Of a stretch of DNA of 64,000 bases, positions 41,106 to 53,298 are shown in pieces. Origin of the DNA: Siphlonurus alternatus. Taxonomy: Eukaryota; Arthropoda; Insecta; Ephemeroptera; Siphlonuridae. Within the stretch, counting starts at the first letter, position 1; every line of letters starts with the position of its first letter. The notes beneath the pieces were generated by a model that was not told the DNA's origin, made no database searches, and saw nothing but the letters and a program-made list of their open reading frames with translations. The stretch is from positions 21,806,816-21,870,815 of the forward strand of contig OX463779.1 in the NCBI GenBank assembly GCA_949825025.1. The letters are read 5' to 3'. A program made the position numbers and the translations under genes.

Positions 41106-42430
41106 ATATATTCATAATTAAGCAAAAAAGACTTTCAAGTATAAAAAATTATCTTTAATCAATTTGCGAGTTATGCGAATCAGTAATGAAAAATTCAAAC
41201 ATACCAAGAAAAGGATATTACTAAAAAAGTGGTTTATATAATATTGTCAGAATAAAACTTGCGCTCTTTGACGATATTGTTATCTCTGATCTCGAACTTA
41301 TTTGAAACAACAAATACATTTTAATGATAATATTCAGGATGAAGAGCTAACGTAACAATTATTTTCTCAGAAGTTCCTTTTATGTTTTGCACTTTTGTAA
41401 AATACACTAAAATTTTACTAAAACATAATTTTATAATTATTTGATATTTTTAAACAAACAAAAGACCATCTTAATTACTGTATTTTAGCTTAGAGCTAAT
41501 TATTTAAATTATAAATGGAAAAGAGTTTTTCAAATTTATAATTAGCTAGCTGTTTATTTTAATTTTAATGATTCAATACTTTATTTAAGAGGATGCAAAT
41601 AAAAAAAAAACTTAATTAATTTATGAGATCATTATTTTTTATAAGATCTTGTTTCAAAATTTAATCAAATATATTTTAATATATAGTATTGCAATAATTT
41701 AATACAAAACATTTTTCATTTTTAAAATATTTTATTACAATTATAATGATAAAAATCCTTCATAAGAAATTCTTATTTAATATATTTTAAAACCAATAAA
41801 TAATTAGTAATTTGTACTTGTACAAAAATTGCGTACTGGTTTCACACTTGCAACTTATGTTTGATTTACGAACAAGACTGCTCGAGTTAATCCTCTCGCG
41901 ACCTGTATTCCGGGTAGTAGAGCCCCCCTCCCTCGCACCTCTGATTTTCAACAACAGCCCGGGGCAGTTCATGTAAATGCTAATGCCTCCTCTTTAGCAG
42001 CAAGGCAGCTCAAAGTGAGCCACCACCACCTACCGCCCGTATGTTGCAGCATAGGCAGGCAGCCTTCTTCATGGAGAAGCAACACAAAGGCAAACAAAAA
42101 TCAAAGCAACCACTTAACTTTAGATGAGGAACCCAGGTGAAAATTCAAAACCACAGCATAGCAAAAGATTTAGATTAAAATCTGTAATGTTTATAATTAA
42201 AACACTTTTTACAACAATGAAAATTATAATATTAAAATATTTTAACATTTTTCATTGTACACAATAATTAATAATAGAGAATTAATATGAACGTATTAAA
42301 AACAATTAAGTTTGCAAATTGTACTCTTTAGAAGCAAACAAACAAAAAAAAAAAAAAACGATATCGCTAATTTATGATAAGGTACACTTGTCACTTTGGC
42401 AAATTTCTCTCTTGCAGTCCTGTTAATCAC
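41106..42430. other. A+T-rich stretch with one GC-richer island
   Basis: The island at about 41875-42070 has CTCGCGACC, CCCGGGGCAG and CACCACCACC. Minus-strand frame 41787-41972 has no known domain. Otherwise no structure. Confidence 0.4.
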
Positions 42431-42546
42431 CAAAACAAAACAAAACAAAACAAAACAAAACAAAACAAAACAAAACAAAACAAAACAAAACAAAACAAAA
42501 CAAAACAAAACAAAACAAAACAAAACAAAACAAAACAAAACAAAAA
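42431..42546. repeat. (CAAAA)n microsatellite, about 23 units
   Basis: A perfect pentanucleotide array. The Phe-Cys-Phe-Val-Leu and Asn-Lys-Thr-Lys-Gln frames are artefacts. Confidence 0.98.
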
Positions 42547-43758
42547 AAGCTTTTCTTCCGAACTAATTTTCTTAATGATTCTATTGAGACTAGATTTCGA
42601 AATTACCTGCTATCTTATGAATTAATAATTCCCTTTATTATATATTATAAAAGTTGTTTGATATATTCTCACTTTTTTTTTTCTTACTCTTTTAAAGCTT
42701 GAAATACTTAAATAATTTGTTCAAATAGCACTATTAGGGACAGGACGTGAACATAAATGCACCACATTTTCACAAGATGTTTGAAAATCAGACTGCCCGA
42801 ATCGTTTTTTTTTTTTTTTTTTTTTTTATCCACTTCAACTACACAAGCAAAAAATAAGGATCGACGGCACCAGAGCATTGAACTGACAAAACAATCACCA
42901 TCAAAATTATGTGTCCTTTTTGGTATGAATTTATCATATATTTATATACTATTGATAATGTACTTAATTTTGATAGCGAGTATAGAGACGGATGGAGGCA
43001 CCCCTTGCGGTGTGGCACTAACCTGATTAACCAACCCTCGCTCGACCTAAAAATGTGAACCTAACATTATAAGAGAGTGCTGGTTGCTTTTATCTCTAGG
43101 TAAAGAATTCCAAATAAGACATGAAGTGAGGTCTAATTTACTCTTATGAATGTAACATTCGTTGTTTTTTCATATTAATTTGATTGTTGTAATTTAATTG
43201 AAATTTTGTATCTCAACATGTAGCATTGTCAATTTATCTTGAAGTAAAATGCAGGTTCACAATAACTGTAAACTTTCATTTTTAAAAAACGTGCGAGAAA
43301 TAATGGAAATTTAAATTAAATACAATATTTAAGATGACCAATTCATCAATTATGAACCACGATATGAGTTGGTGATCTGAACTTAATTCTTTATTTATCA
43401 CGGTCAAGCTTATTATAGGTTTTAGCGAAAATATCATATTAAGAATATTGAATACAAAATAACAATAAAGAAAAAAAAAAAAAAAAAAAAAAACTTACTA
43501 CTTACAAGTTAGTTTAAAGAAATTTTTCATATTTTTGTACCCCCCTCCCCCCCAAAAAAAAAAACACTATTAACTTTTTGTGTCACTAACAGTAAAGTTG
43601 TAATCAAAAAATATATATACGAATGATATAATATATAGCGAAGGAAAAAAAGTAATCGAAGTTTATTTTTATTTAAAAAAAAAGGTCTCTTGTAAAACTT
43701 TCATTTTTTTATACAAACTTGTTTTTATGACGATATGAACTTTTGACCTGATGTTCAC

Positions 43759-43804
<46 letters not shown>

Positions 43805-45851
43805 CCCGTTAAGATCAAAGCCCTTTCTCTTTTGTATATTATATCATAATATCTGTAGTACAGTTTGACGTCATTAAAATTGATCAAGCCTTTAGGTAAA
43901 ATAATAATAATTATTTCAGCAAAGTTTATTGTTAATCTCACAACTATAGTTGTTTATAATTAACTGGCAATTCCACTAATCCTGTGTTGTAATTACAGGC
44001 GAGCGGTTTGCTGAACGTCGATAAAGGCACCTGTTGACGCAAGCTCTTGACCGACTCGGTGGTAGCCAACACTGATGTAGCAGCAACCACCACTGGCTGG
44101 CCATCACTAGAGCGCCACTGGACGACAATTGGCCGCGGTCACGCTGCACGCACTCGTTCGGACGTGACCACAACTAAATATCACTGAATGCTCGAGCTCC
44201 ATACATCATGTTACATTAAATTTCACCTACTCATTTATACAAGCAATCCAGTTAAAAACTTGAAGATCATTGTATTTTGTATTGAAATTATATAATGTAC
44301 TATAAATACAGCGTGACTGTAAAAAAGTTAATAGATCTTGCTTAATTTGTAGCTGTAAAAGGAAAGATGCATAATTCGGAGAAATAGTAGTTTATTATAC
44401 TGGATGGGTATAATAAAAATATGAAGTTCACAAAAACTTCTATAGACAGTAGGGCAATACACAAAAAAACACCCATCTCGAGCTTTACATTTTAGCTGTA
44501 TATATTATAGTAATTTTATTTATTTTTATTATAATATATTATTATTAATAATTATATTTTATTACCTCTTTAGTTAATTTAAAAATATATGTACAATAAT
44601 TTATCTTGCGAAGCCGTTGTAAAATTCTAACTTTTAAATTTTTATAAATGTAATTTATTTCATTTTTAAATAAAATAATATATTCATAGAATTTGTTTAA
44701 AATTATAGTATTAGCATTCACTCTACTGTATAAGCAACATATTCAATGGAAAATGATATTCCAGCAAATAATGTTAAAGAAAAAATATATTCAATTCCTT
44801 TGAGTATTAATTATGTTGCTGTACAATTTATTTAAATAAAAAAAAAAATCAGACAACTTAATGATTGCCTAAATTTCCAAGAATTAACAAAATATCAACG
44901 TTTTATATTATATCAACCCTCTATATAAAATATAATGTTTTTATATAAACAGTATAAATCTGCCAACTATAAAAGACCAGTTTCAATATTTTAATTGTTT
45001 ATTTGATTGGCTTAATTAATATTCATTTTTAATCATCAACAACAACTTATAGATAGAGTAAAAAAGATGCACTTCTCTTGAAATATTATTCAAGAGCAGA
45101 ACTTTTCAACGCTAACCCCCCCCCCCCCTCTCTCTCAAAATATCTCAGAATTTTCAAGACTCAACAAATCAATCAATAGCCAATTTCATTCTTTAAAACT
45201 AAGTGGATTTGATTAGACAGTGGACATATATTATGCATAATGCTAAAGAAAAAAGTGTATCGGTATTGAGTGTAGCTTTTTTAAGATACAAAAATTGCAT
45301 TATCAAATGTTTACTCAAGGTAGTATTAATGAGTCATGTGTACTCGTTTCATTTTTATTTTTCATTTAACTTGTCCTAAAACCCCCCAACAATTGTTATT
45401 GTATCATGATAGGAAAAATGGAAGTAATAAAATTAAAATTTATAATTGAATTTGAAGCAAAATTTAAACAAGACGAGGACTTAGTAACAAAAAATAAAAT
45501 TAAGCAAAATTTAATTTAAAATAATTATTTATATACCTATTAAAGGCCATATAATATATAATAAAAATATTCGTAAACGATTAAAATGAGTAAATAATAT
45601 TAATTTTTTTTATGTCATGGCATATATAAAAAAGATAAGAAAATATTATTTCAAGTTTCTTTCAAATAAATCGAATATATTATCATAAAGTAAATATTAT
45701 ACTTATATAAAAAAGTTATGAATAAATCATTAAATATATTTTCTACGCTTGCTTGGTTGAAGTAGCTTTACTGAATGCTACAGTAGAATGTCACAGCATC
45801 ATTCTTTGCTATAAGGGCGAGCGAGCGAGCTAGCATTGATCCATCCCCCTA

Positions 45852-45860
<9 letters not shown>
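42547..45860. other. A+T-rich stretch with homopolymer runs and one GC-richer island
   Basis: Poly-T at about 42806-42827, poly-A at 43471-43493, (TA)n at 43763-43801, TGACGTCA at 43866 and a C run at about 45117-45128. The GC-richer island at 43995-44180 overlaps a 65-codon minus-strand frame without known domain. GAGACGGATGGAGGCACCCC at about 42985 is a further small GC patch. Confidence 0.45.

Positions 45861-45942
<82 letters not shown>
45861..45942. repeat. (CT)n microsatellite, about 41 units
   Basis: CT array directly following a C run (45851-45860). Downstream to about 46030 the sequence is GC-richer (TGGCACCACCACTCAGGC). Confidence 0.97.
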
Positions 45943-45944
<2 letters not shown>

Positions 45945-47330
45945 GGCACCACCACTCAGGCTGCCTCGTCCAGTCGTCTCTTTTGTCGTCAAACCACATG
46001 ACCTAACTGGCCGTTGTTGGACGCCTACTGTACTGGAGTCACACTTCAATATTATAACTTCCGTCTTTCGATCTTTTGAAAAAGTAACATTAATTAATTG
46101 AATTCAGATATTGCTATACAGGAGCACCATCTAATTAATATATTTTAAATACATAGTAAAATTAATTAGTATTATTTTAATAATTTTAATTAAAATTTTT
46201 GACTAATATATAAAAATATGAAATGTTGATTTAATTTTTGAGATTTTGAAAAAATTAATTTGAACTTCAAAGGATGATATAAAAATATTTTCTATTTATA
46301 TTAAAATATAAATTGAAAATCTGATGCGCATATGAAAAATCGTTCCTTTTTGCTTTCTTTTTTTAAAAAAAAAAAAGAAGTATGAAATCTTTTGAAAATT
46401 GGTGTCAGTGTTGCATTTTTTTGACGTATTAAAAAAAATCATGGTGCTGCTTTTCATCTTGAAGTAAAGAAATGAGGAGGCCACCCCTCGTACTGCTGTG
46501 ACTTGGGAGCATTTCTTTCGGTTTTGAACTGGTATGCATGGAGAGTTGGGGGGGGGGAGATATTCGCAACACAAGAAGCAACCCGTGCCGTCTTCGTCTC
46601 ATCACCAAGCAACCTCCAGCCAGCATCGTTTTAATGGGCCCATTACCAGGCCTAGAATGAAAGGAGAAGAGAAAAATGATGCTCTTCTTTCAGTCTTCTC
46701 TCTCATGCTCTTACTCTCCTCCCCCTCCCTTTGCGTCACAGCTGCAGCACAATTTGGCCCCTTATTAAATCAATACAACGCAACATTCAGAAACTCGTTA
46801 ATATCATGAAAATAACTTAAATATTAAAGTTAAGACACACTTCTATTATGTTATTATTATCTATTATTTTACTTTATATTCCTTTTACTCCTGTATCAGC
46901 TTTTCATTAATATTTTGAATGGACCCATAAAAAAAACTATCTAAGCACAAAGATAAAAAATATTTCAAGTATGTGATTTCTTTAGTAATTTTCTTTATAC
47001 ATCTTTTCTTTGTGTGTCTCAATAACAATTTCTCAGTAAATTTGTCAAGACTAAACCAATTTATTTTCTTACTTGGTTTCAGTTCTACTGCACGTTATTG
47101 ACTTCTCTTTATCTTTTTGTTGAAAAACCATTGGATGATGTGTGCAAAACAAATTTTACTCGGAACTGTTTTGCTAACAATTTCAAGAATTTAAATTTAT
47201 AATTAGAAATTTGATCGTCTTCATTTTATTTATTTAATCATGAATATCCTTTCTGTCTAACAATTACACAGAAAAAAAATACTGATAAATTTCCACGTTG
47301 AAAATATAAAAATGCTAATTAATAATGGGG
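45943..47330. other. A+T-rich stretch with GC-richer blocks
   Basis: The block at about 46480-46770 carries a plus-strand frame (46534-46809). From its internal Met at 46660 it reads as a possible signal peptide: SVFSLMLLLSSPSLCVTAAAQ. The start context is weak and no domain follows, so this is not called as a gene. Confidence 0.3.
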
Positions 47331-47816
47331 TACTGACCAAAAAAAAAGTTTCAAGTTTTTGTCAGTATTTCAAAACGCACGAGAATTTCATGAAGAACAA
47401 GCCCTATTGTAGCATTCTATGACAATTTCCTGATTTTATATGAATTTTTAAAAACTCTCAAAAATGACGTCATAGCATTGAATCTTAAATGGGAAAATAG
47501 ATCAGTTAACATTGCCAAATCCCATACTTAATATTGAAATGTAACCAAAACTTCATTTGCAAGGTTTTTAGGTGCTAGAATCACGATAATGAAGGTTTCA
47601 AATACCTACCTCAATAACTTTTCATTTTAGCAATGTTAACTGATGCATTTTCCCATTTAAGATTCAATGCTATGACATCATCAAAAAAAGTTTTAAAAAT
47701 TCATATAAAATCAGCAAATTGTCGTAGAGTGCTCTAATAGGGCTCGTTCTTCATAGAATTCACAGTACTTTTTACTAGTATTGCTAACTCAAATACCGTT
47801 CAGTACCCCATTATTT
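47331..47816. mobile_element. 486-bp palindromic element, AATAATGGGGTACTGA termini
   Basis: The two arms are inverted over most of the length: AATAATGGGGTACTGA pairs with TTCAGTACCCCATTATT, AACAAGCCCTATTGTAGCA with GTGCTCTAATAGGGCTCGTT, and AATGACGTCATAGCATTGAA with TTCAATGCTATGACATCATC. The centre is ACTTCATTTGCAAGGTTTTT. One arm keeps TGACGTCA (47465); the other has mutated to TGACATCA. Confidence 0.85.
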
Positions 47817-48572
47817 ATAAATACTAATTAATTCAGAACTACTATGTGTACTTTGGGACAGTGAAATTTATCTTCATACGATTTGATGGAGCTAAAGTTG
47901 CAAAAGACAAAGAAATGCAGATTTGCAATTTGGTATATGTTTAAAAGTTTCAACACGTTTTTGTAGACCGTAGCATCGCCTACAGCCATGGTATATAAAT
48001 AATAAAACTAGCAAAGCAACTTAGAATATATATAACTATATTATAAGTGGATCATATAAATTGTACTTTCAATTTGATAACAATTTTTTTTATTTTATTT
48101 TCTTGCAAGACATATCCATTTATAAATATATATTGCATTATAAAACGTAAATTAACCTGAATAAATAAGAGTGGCTGATTTTTCACTTACTGCATGTCTC
48201 ATTAAATCAACCAATTTTTGGAAAATGCTATTATTTCTTATGAAATTACCCTCAGAAAATCAAGTTTTCCGTCTTCTTTTTTACAGCTAAATAACATAAT
48301 TAACTGATAATTATGATAAATTTTGTTAAATCATTTGAACTTTTTAATGGCTTGTGTGTTGCATAATTAATTATATATTAATGCACTTTAAACTATAATA
48401 ATTATTTATATATTTTGATATGCACCTCCGAAGCATAACCGATATTATTAATTCTATTCTACATGCAGTACACAGAAGTGTAAGAATCTTAATTTTTTTT
48501 TTTTTTTTTTTTTTTTCATAAAGTTTATTATATTAAATAGAATTTCAGTGACACAAAGCCGACCAAATTTGA
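47817..48572. other. A+T-rich stretch with poly-T
   Basis: Poly-T lies at 48493-48516, just upstream of the retrotransposon. No coding signal. Confidence 0.5.
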
Positions 48573-48614
48573 CTGTCTCGAGTTGTATGTACACATAATT
48601 ATAGACCCATTTCT

Positions 48615-49904
48615 ATGACGTCACACATTGGTAAAGCAATGGAAAAATTGATATCAAGAGCTCTAAAACAACGTTTAAAAAATAATAACGCTATCTCTCC
48701 CTGTCAACATGCTTATATACCTGGTAGGTCTTGTGTTACTTTGCTCACAGACATATTAGATAAATGGCATTTTAGTCTGGATCAAAGTAAGGCCAGGCAA
48801 ATTGAAGTGATTACTTTGGACTGGGAGAAAGCGTTTGACAAAGTACCTACTAATAGACTTGTTGATAAATTGTGGGCATGTGGTGTCAGGGGTAATTTAT
48901 TAATGTGGTTAAAATCATTTCTCTCTGACCGATACCAGAAAGTTGTTTTTCAGGGGTCTGAATCTGTGGCACATCCAGTACTGTCCGGGACAGTCCAGGG
49001 TTCTGTGATTGGCCCGGACTTATTTAATCTTTATTTAATGGACTTGCCTAAATGTTTAACTTCACTCATGTTAAAGTATTCGGATGATTCTACAATTTTT
49101 CGTTCAATATTTAATGTGTTGGATCTCGAGAAATTGCAGAATGATCTCAATATACTTTACTTATGGTGTCAAAATAATGCGATGTCCCTCAACTTAAACA
49201 AATGCTCACACATGACAATTACGCGCTCTTCGAATCCAATTGTATCATCCTTCATGATTAACAATACAATAATAAACAAAGTATGTAAAATTAAGTTACT
49301 TGGTATTTGGATTACGGATGATTTGAAATGGAACGTGCATGTCGAAGAGACGCGTAAGAAATGTGCAAAATTAATCAGTTTTGTGTTTAAGTCATTGCGA
49401 GGATGCAGAGAACGTGTTTTGCGAAATATTTATATTTCACTTATCAAATCTATTATAACGTATGGTGCACCCGCTTGGCGTCCTCTCACTGCATATAACT
49501 TGGATAAATTGAAGAGAATTCAGAATACTGCTACTAGACGCATAATTAAAGACAAAACTCTTGGTCATGTTCAGCGTCTGGATAGATTAAATTTAAATAA
49601 CCTGTGTTCTGTGTTTGATGATATTGATTCTAAATTTTTGAAGAAGTGCCTTAGTGGAAATATTGACCTATGTGTTGTGGTAGATAATAGATTGTCAATT
49701 AAATATCGCACTCGCGGAAGAGGAAACCCGTTTTCCTTGGTGTATGCTAAGCCTAATAGTGTTGCATATGCTACTTCTTATTTCCCGCGAGCTGCTAAAT
49801 TTTATGTAATTCTACTGGGCAGTCTAATTGTTTATGCTTCTTATTGGTTTTATTTTTGTATATATTGTATATATTTCTGCTTTTCCATGTTCTTGTTTAA
49901 TTAG
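48615..49904 (+). CDS. non-LTR reverse transcriptase, 5'-truncated
   Basis: A 429-codon frame with reverse-transcriptase motifs in order: AYIPGRS (33-39), motif A LDWEKAFDKV (68-77, catalytic Asp 69), motif B GTVQGSVIGPDLFNLY (125-140), motif C YSDD (155-158, normally Y/FADD; both Asp kept), then KLLGIWITDDLKWN (227-240) and ITYGAPAW (281-288). Codons before the Met continue the homology (NYRPIS at 48597-48614), so this Met is not the real start and the protein is missing its N-terminus and endonuclease. The last 35 residues are hydrophobic and do not fit the family, so the frame is likely shifted near residue 395. Single-frame preservation suggests a fairly recent insertion. Best fit is the Jockey/CR1/L2 group. 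It cannot move on its own. Confidence 0.88.
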   Translation: MTSHIGKAMEKLISRALKQRLKNNNAISPCQHAYIPGRSCVTLLTDILDKWHFSLDQSKARQIEVITLDWEKAFDKVPTNRLVDKLWACGVRGNLLMWLKSFLSDRYQKVVFQGSESVAHPVLSGTVQGSVIGPDLFNLYLMDLPKCLTSLMLKYSDDSTIFRSIFNVLDLEKLQNDLNILYLWCQNNAMSLNLNKCSHMTITRSSNPIVSSFMINNTIINKVCKIKLLGIWITDDLKWNVHVEETRKKCAKLISFVFKSLRGCRERVLRNIYISLIKSIITYGAPAWRPLTAYNLDKLKRIQNTATRRIIKDKTLGHVQRLDRLNLNNLCSVFDDIDSKFLKKCLSGNIDLCVVVDNRLSIKYRTRGRGNPFSLVYAKPNSVAYATSYFPRAAKFYVILLGSLIVYASYWFYFCIYCIYFCFSMFLFN

Positions 49905-49919
49905 GTGAATAGACACTGG

Positions 49920-50454
49920 TAGTGTTGTAAAATAACCGGTTATTTTAAAACGAAGTTAATAACCGAGGTTATTAACGGGTTATTAACATTTGTTAGGTTA
50001 TTTTGGGTTATTTTGCCTTTTTGAGGGCCCTGGTAACAAATTTTAAATGTAGCTTCAAGTGTGCTTTCAACCCTCTTTTTTCAATCAAACAACCAAAATA
50101 CTTTTTTTTTTGAGTAAAAATAGTTGATAGAAAAGATTTTACAGCGATTTTTAATAATTTTGACTTTCACTGCAGTGTTGCCACATTTCTCGGTTAATTA
50201 ATTAAATGCTAAATAATTTATTTTGAATTCAAAAGATTATTCTCTGGATAGCATTTTGATTTTACATGTAGTTTTTTAGTAATTACACTATTCTTTTTAT
50301 GTAGAATAACCTGGATATTAATTCTAACTGCTATGTTGCCGAATTTCCATAATAACCGAGGTTTTGTTAGGTTATTTTGAATTGGGTTAATAACCGTTAA
50401 TAACCGAGTTATTAACAAAATAACCAAATGGTTATTAACTTACTCACAACACTA
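49920..50454. mobile_element. 535-bp hAT-type MITE, TAGTGTTGT termini, perfect 8-bp duplication
   Basis: Termini TAGTGTTGT / ACAACACTA are flanked by GACACTGG on both sides (49912-49919 and 50455-50462). The interior is built from variants of AATAACCGAGGTTATTAAC and GGTTATTTTG in both orientations. It lies between the RT stop and the 3' hairpin of the retrotransposon, so it is younger than that insertion. The small minus-strand frame inside is not a gene. Confidence 0.93.
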
Positions 50455-50558
50455 GACACTGGTATAGTGATTTGGTTGTTTCAGCAGCCGTTTCTATTTG
50501 CCCCATAGGCTCACATGTTTCTATCTTTTATTGTATTTTCAGCCTATGAAAGATTTAA

Positions 50559-50680
<122 letters not shown>

Positions 50681-52578
50681 TGGTAGCTGCGTGTGCCGAC
50701 CACCTACACGACCTGTTGCTGTTCTATTCTACGCTGTTCTTTCTATTACACACATTAACAAGTTACAGATTGTCAATTGAAAGGACTAAAGTAAAATATG
50801 GTTTGTATCAAGTAAAAAATTTCATAATAAATTATATTGATTTTTTTTTTTTAAATTGCAAGTCCTTCAAAACTTATTTTTAAATTAATCTTGAAACGTT
50901 CAACATTGATTAATTGACTTGAGTATACTGGATTGCTGTGAGATTCATGTGCGCTCAAAAACTGATACTGGGTTGTTGAATGTTACTCATCGATTTTAGA
51001 TACGAGAAGAAGCAATGAAAAAGTTAAAATTTGTAAAGAAATGCTACATGTTGAGAAATTATTGATTTTTAATTAGTGCACAAATTTGAACATTACAAGC
51101 ACTTAATCATTAAAGTTTAGGTTGGGTCGTATAAAATTTGTAAAATTATAGTCATATTTAAATTATTATAGCAATAAACACATTTTATTGACGCGCGCAT
51201 ATGTGTATTCAAATTTTAAGTTTGTTACTGAAACCCTCTTTTCTGCTAATGTTACATTCAATTATGTATTTAAAATGTTATGATTGTAGCAATTTATATA
51301 CGCAATAAATTTAAATTTATTAATTCTAAACTGTATATGCAATATAAACAATATTTCCATGATTATTAATATTATTATTATAGTTTTCCATACAATATAA
51401 TCATCTATCTGTTATTAGTTTATAGAATATTTTGATATTTTAAACTTTTACCACTGATGCTCCGATTGGTTGTCACTAATACTGTTATTGAATACAAAAT
51501 ATATTAAATATAGCGTGCATACATTGCATTAAAAAGAATTATTGTATAAACATCAATATATTACTCAACATGACTAGAGGCAGGAGATATTCAAAGCAAA
51601 TGCTAATGTTGACTACATATTATATTGATTGAATGGACTCGAGAATGTATTCTCGTTTATGACTCACATAAATTTGATTTGCATGGAATATTAATTCTAT
51701 AGAACATTTTTTTTTTCAACATTTGAATTTAATACAATTTAGAGTAAATTCATTTTAAATGTAGGACAGGCATGAATGCATTTTAAATTATGATGTTTGT
51801 ACCTGATATTCATGCAGATAATCAAAACTGCATTCAAAATAGCAAATATATACATGTATATAATATATATTATGAAACATGATAATATATTTAAAAATTA
51901 TAATCAAGCTTATAATCAATTATTTTAATATAATATCAATGATATCATTAGAGTTACTTATATATTATATCGAATGAATTATCATGATCCTCTACATTGC
52001 ACTCGAATCTACAACATATTATATATTCATATCAGGTTTTTCATACATTTCAAAGAGTTTCATATTAAAAATATAATATTTAACATATATTTTTTAATAG
52101 AACGTTTCATTTTTTAGCACCCCTCCTCTGAAGCTGTGGAAAGGCGTCTGAGAAGCAACTCCACTGCACGTTGGCATCAGCATCAATAGAACTCAATTTC
52201 GACGCAACTTTGGTAGCCAGAAAATTGTAGCACTAAAATATATATAATACTGAAAATTTAAAATGCTAATATCTGACGTAAATTAGCAATAAAATCAGAA
52301 AAAAATACCAAAAATTAATGTAAGCATTAATTAATGTTGTAAGTTCTACAGAAATCTGTGATATTATGTTGTTGTTTTTAAAAAAGTTTTAAATTCGAGA
52401 AAGAGAGATACATGAATTAACATTTAAGAATTGAGAAATTAATATAAATTTACTGTATTATGTTCAAATAATATCATAAAAGGTGTGCAACTTTTTTACC
52501 GTATAACCATGAGCACATTGCATATCAATGGTTCCATCAGGGAATACCTATTCCCTGGTTCCATGTACTGTACACTCT
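50681..52578. other. A+T-rich non-coding stretch
   Basis: No gene or clear element. The first 60 bases (GTAGCTGCGTGTGCCGACC) are GC-richer and may resume the pre-insertion sequence. A small GC patch lies at 52120-52220. Confidence 0.45.
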
Positions 52579-52691
52579 TCGCCTCTGAAAAGTTCCCTTC
52601 TGCAGCCTTTTTAATCACCATGCACTGTGTTATATCTACGGAGTATGGTGATTAACAATTAAGGCTGCAGAAGGGAACTTTCAAAAAAAGG
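52579..52691. mobile_element. 113-bp palindromic MITE
   Basis: AAAGTTCCCTTCTGCAGCCT with AATCACCAT on the left pairs with ATGGTGATTAAC and AAGGCTGCAGAAGGGAACTTT on the right. The inner sequence resembles the element at 23514-23635. Confidence 0.75.
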
Positions 52692-53009
52692 TATTCCAAA
52701 ACACCATCCGATGGGATGGCAAGAAACATATTTGCCAATACCACGAGTGGATAAACAAATCTTTAATGTTACTATTGGATCTTTCTTTTTCATTAGGTAA
52801 ATATATATATATGAAGATATTATCATAATGCAAACAATCAACAATCATGTTGGTAAATAATGCAAAAGTGTTACAATCTAGACAAGAATTAAAAAATACA
52901 TTTGTGTTTCATTAAAAATAAAATTAATAAATTATTGTATTTTATAAGCAAGTATTAATTTTATATCAGCAATAAAGCGTAACACTGATTTTTTGAAAAA
53001 AATACTATC

Positions 53010-53138
53010 AACCAATTGCATAGATGAGATCCAACTTTAAACCAGGCCTAAGTTTCATGATTTCGATTATTGCAAAAATCAAAATAAAGAAACTTAGGCC
53101 TGGCCTATAACGTTAGACTTTATCTATGCAAATGGATG
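53010..53138. mobile_element. 129-bp palindrome, possible MITE
   Basis: CAATTGCATAGATGAG and CCAGGCCTAAGTTTC on the left are mirrored by GAAACTTAGGCCTGG and CTATGCAAATGGATGA on the right. Inner 15 bases are near perfect. Confidence 0.6.
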
Positions 53139-53271
53139 AATATAATATTAGCCTAAATTTTTCATACATCTATATTATATAACAGGATTTAATTAAAAAA
53201 TATTATATTATTTAAAATAATTTATCAAATCGTAACAAAATAAATTACCCAGAGCGTTGTATTTAGACCTC

Positions 53272-53298
53272 TGACGTCATTAGGTAGCGATGACGTCA
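53272..53298. promoter_or_regulatory. pair of TGACGTCA octamers
   Basis: Two perfect CRE-type palindromes (53272-53279 and 53291-53298), 11 bases apart and outside any recognised mobile element. CREB/ATF family factors bind this octamer. Confidence 0.35.

Noticed and set aside
42296..42625. Phe-Cys-Phe-Val-Leu and Asn-Lys-Thr-Lys-Gln frames
   Set aside because: They are the (CAAAA)n array.
46660..46809. Signal-peptide-like frame starting at an internal Met
   Set aside because: Weak start context, no following domain and no clear splice site. Noted in the region entry only.
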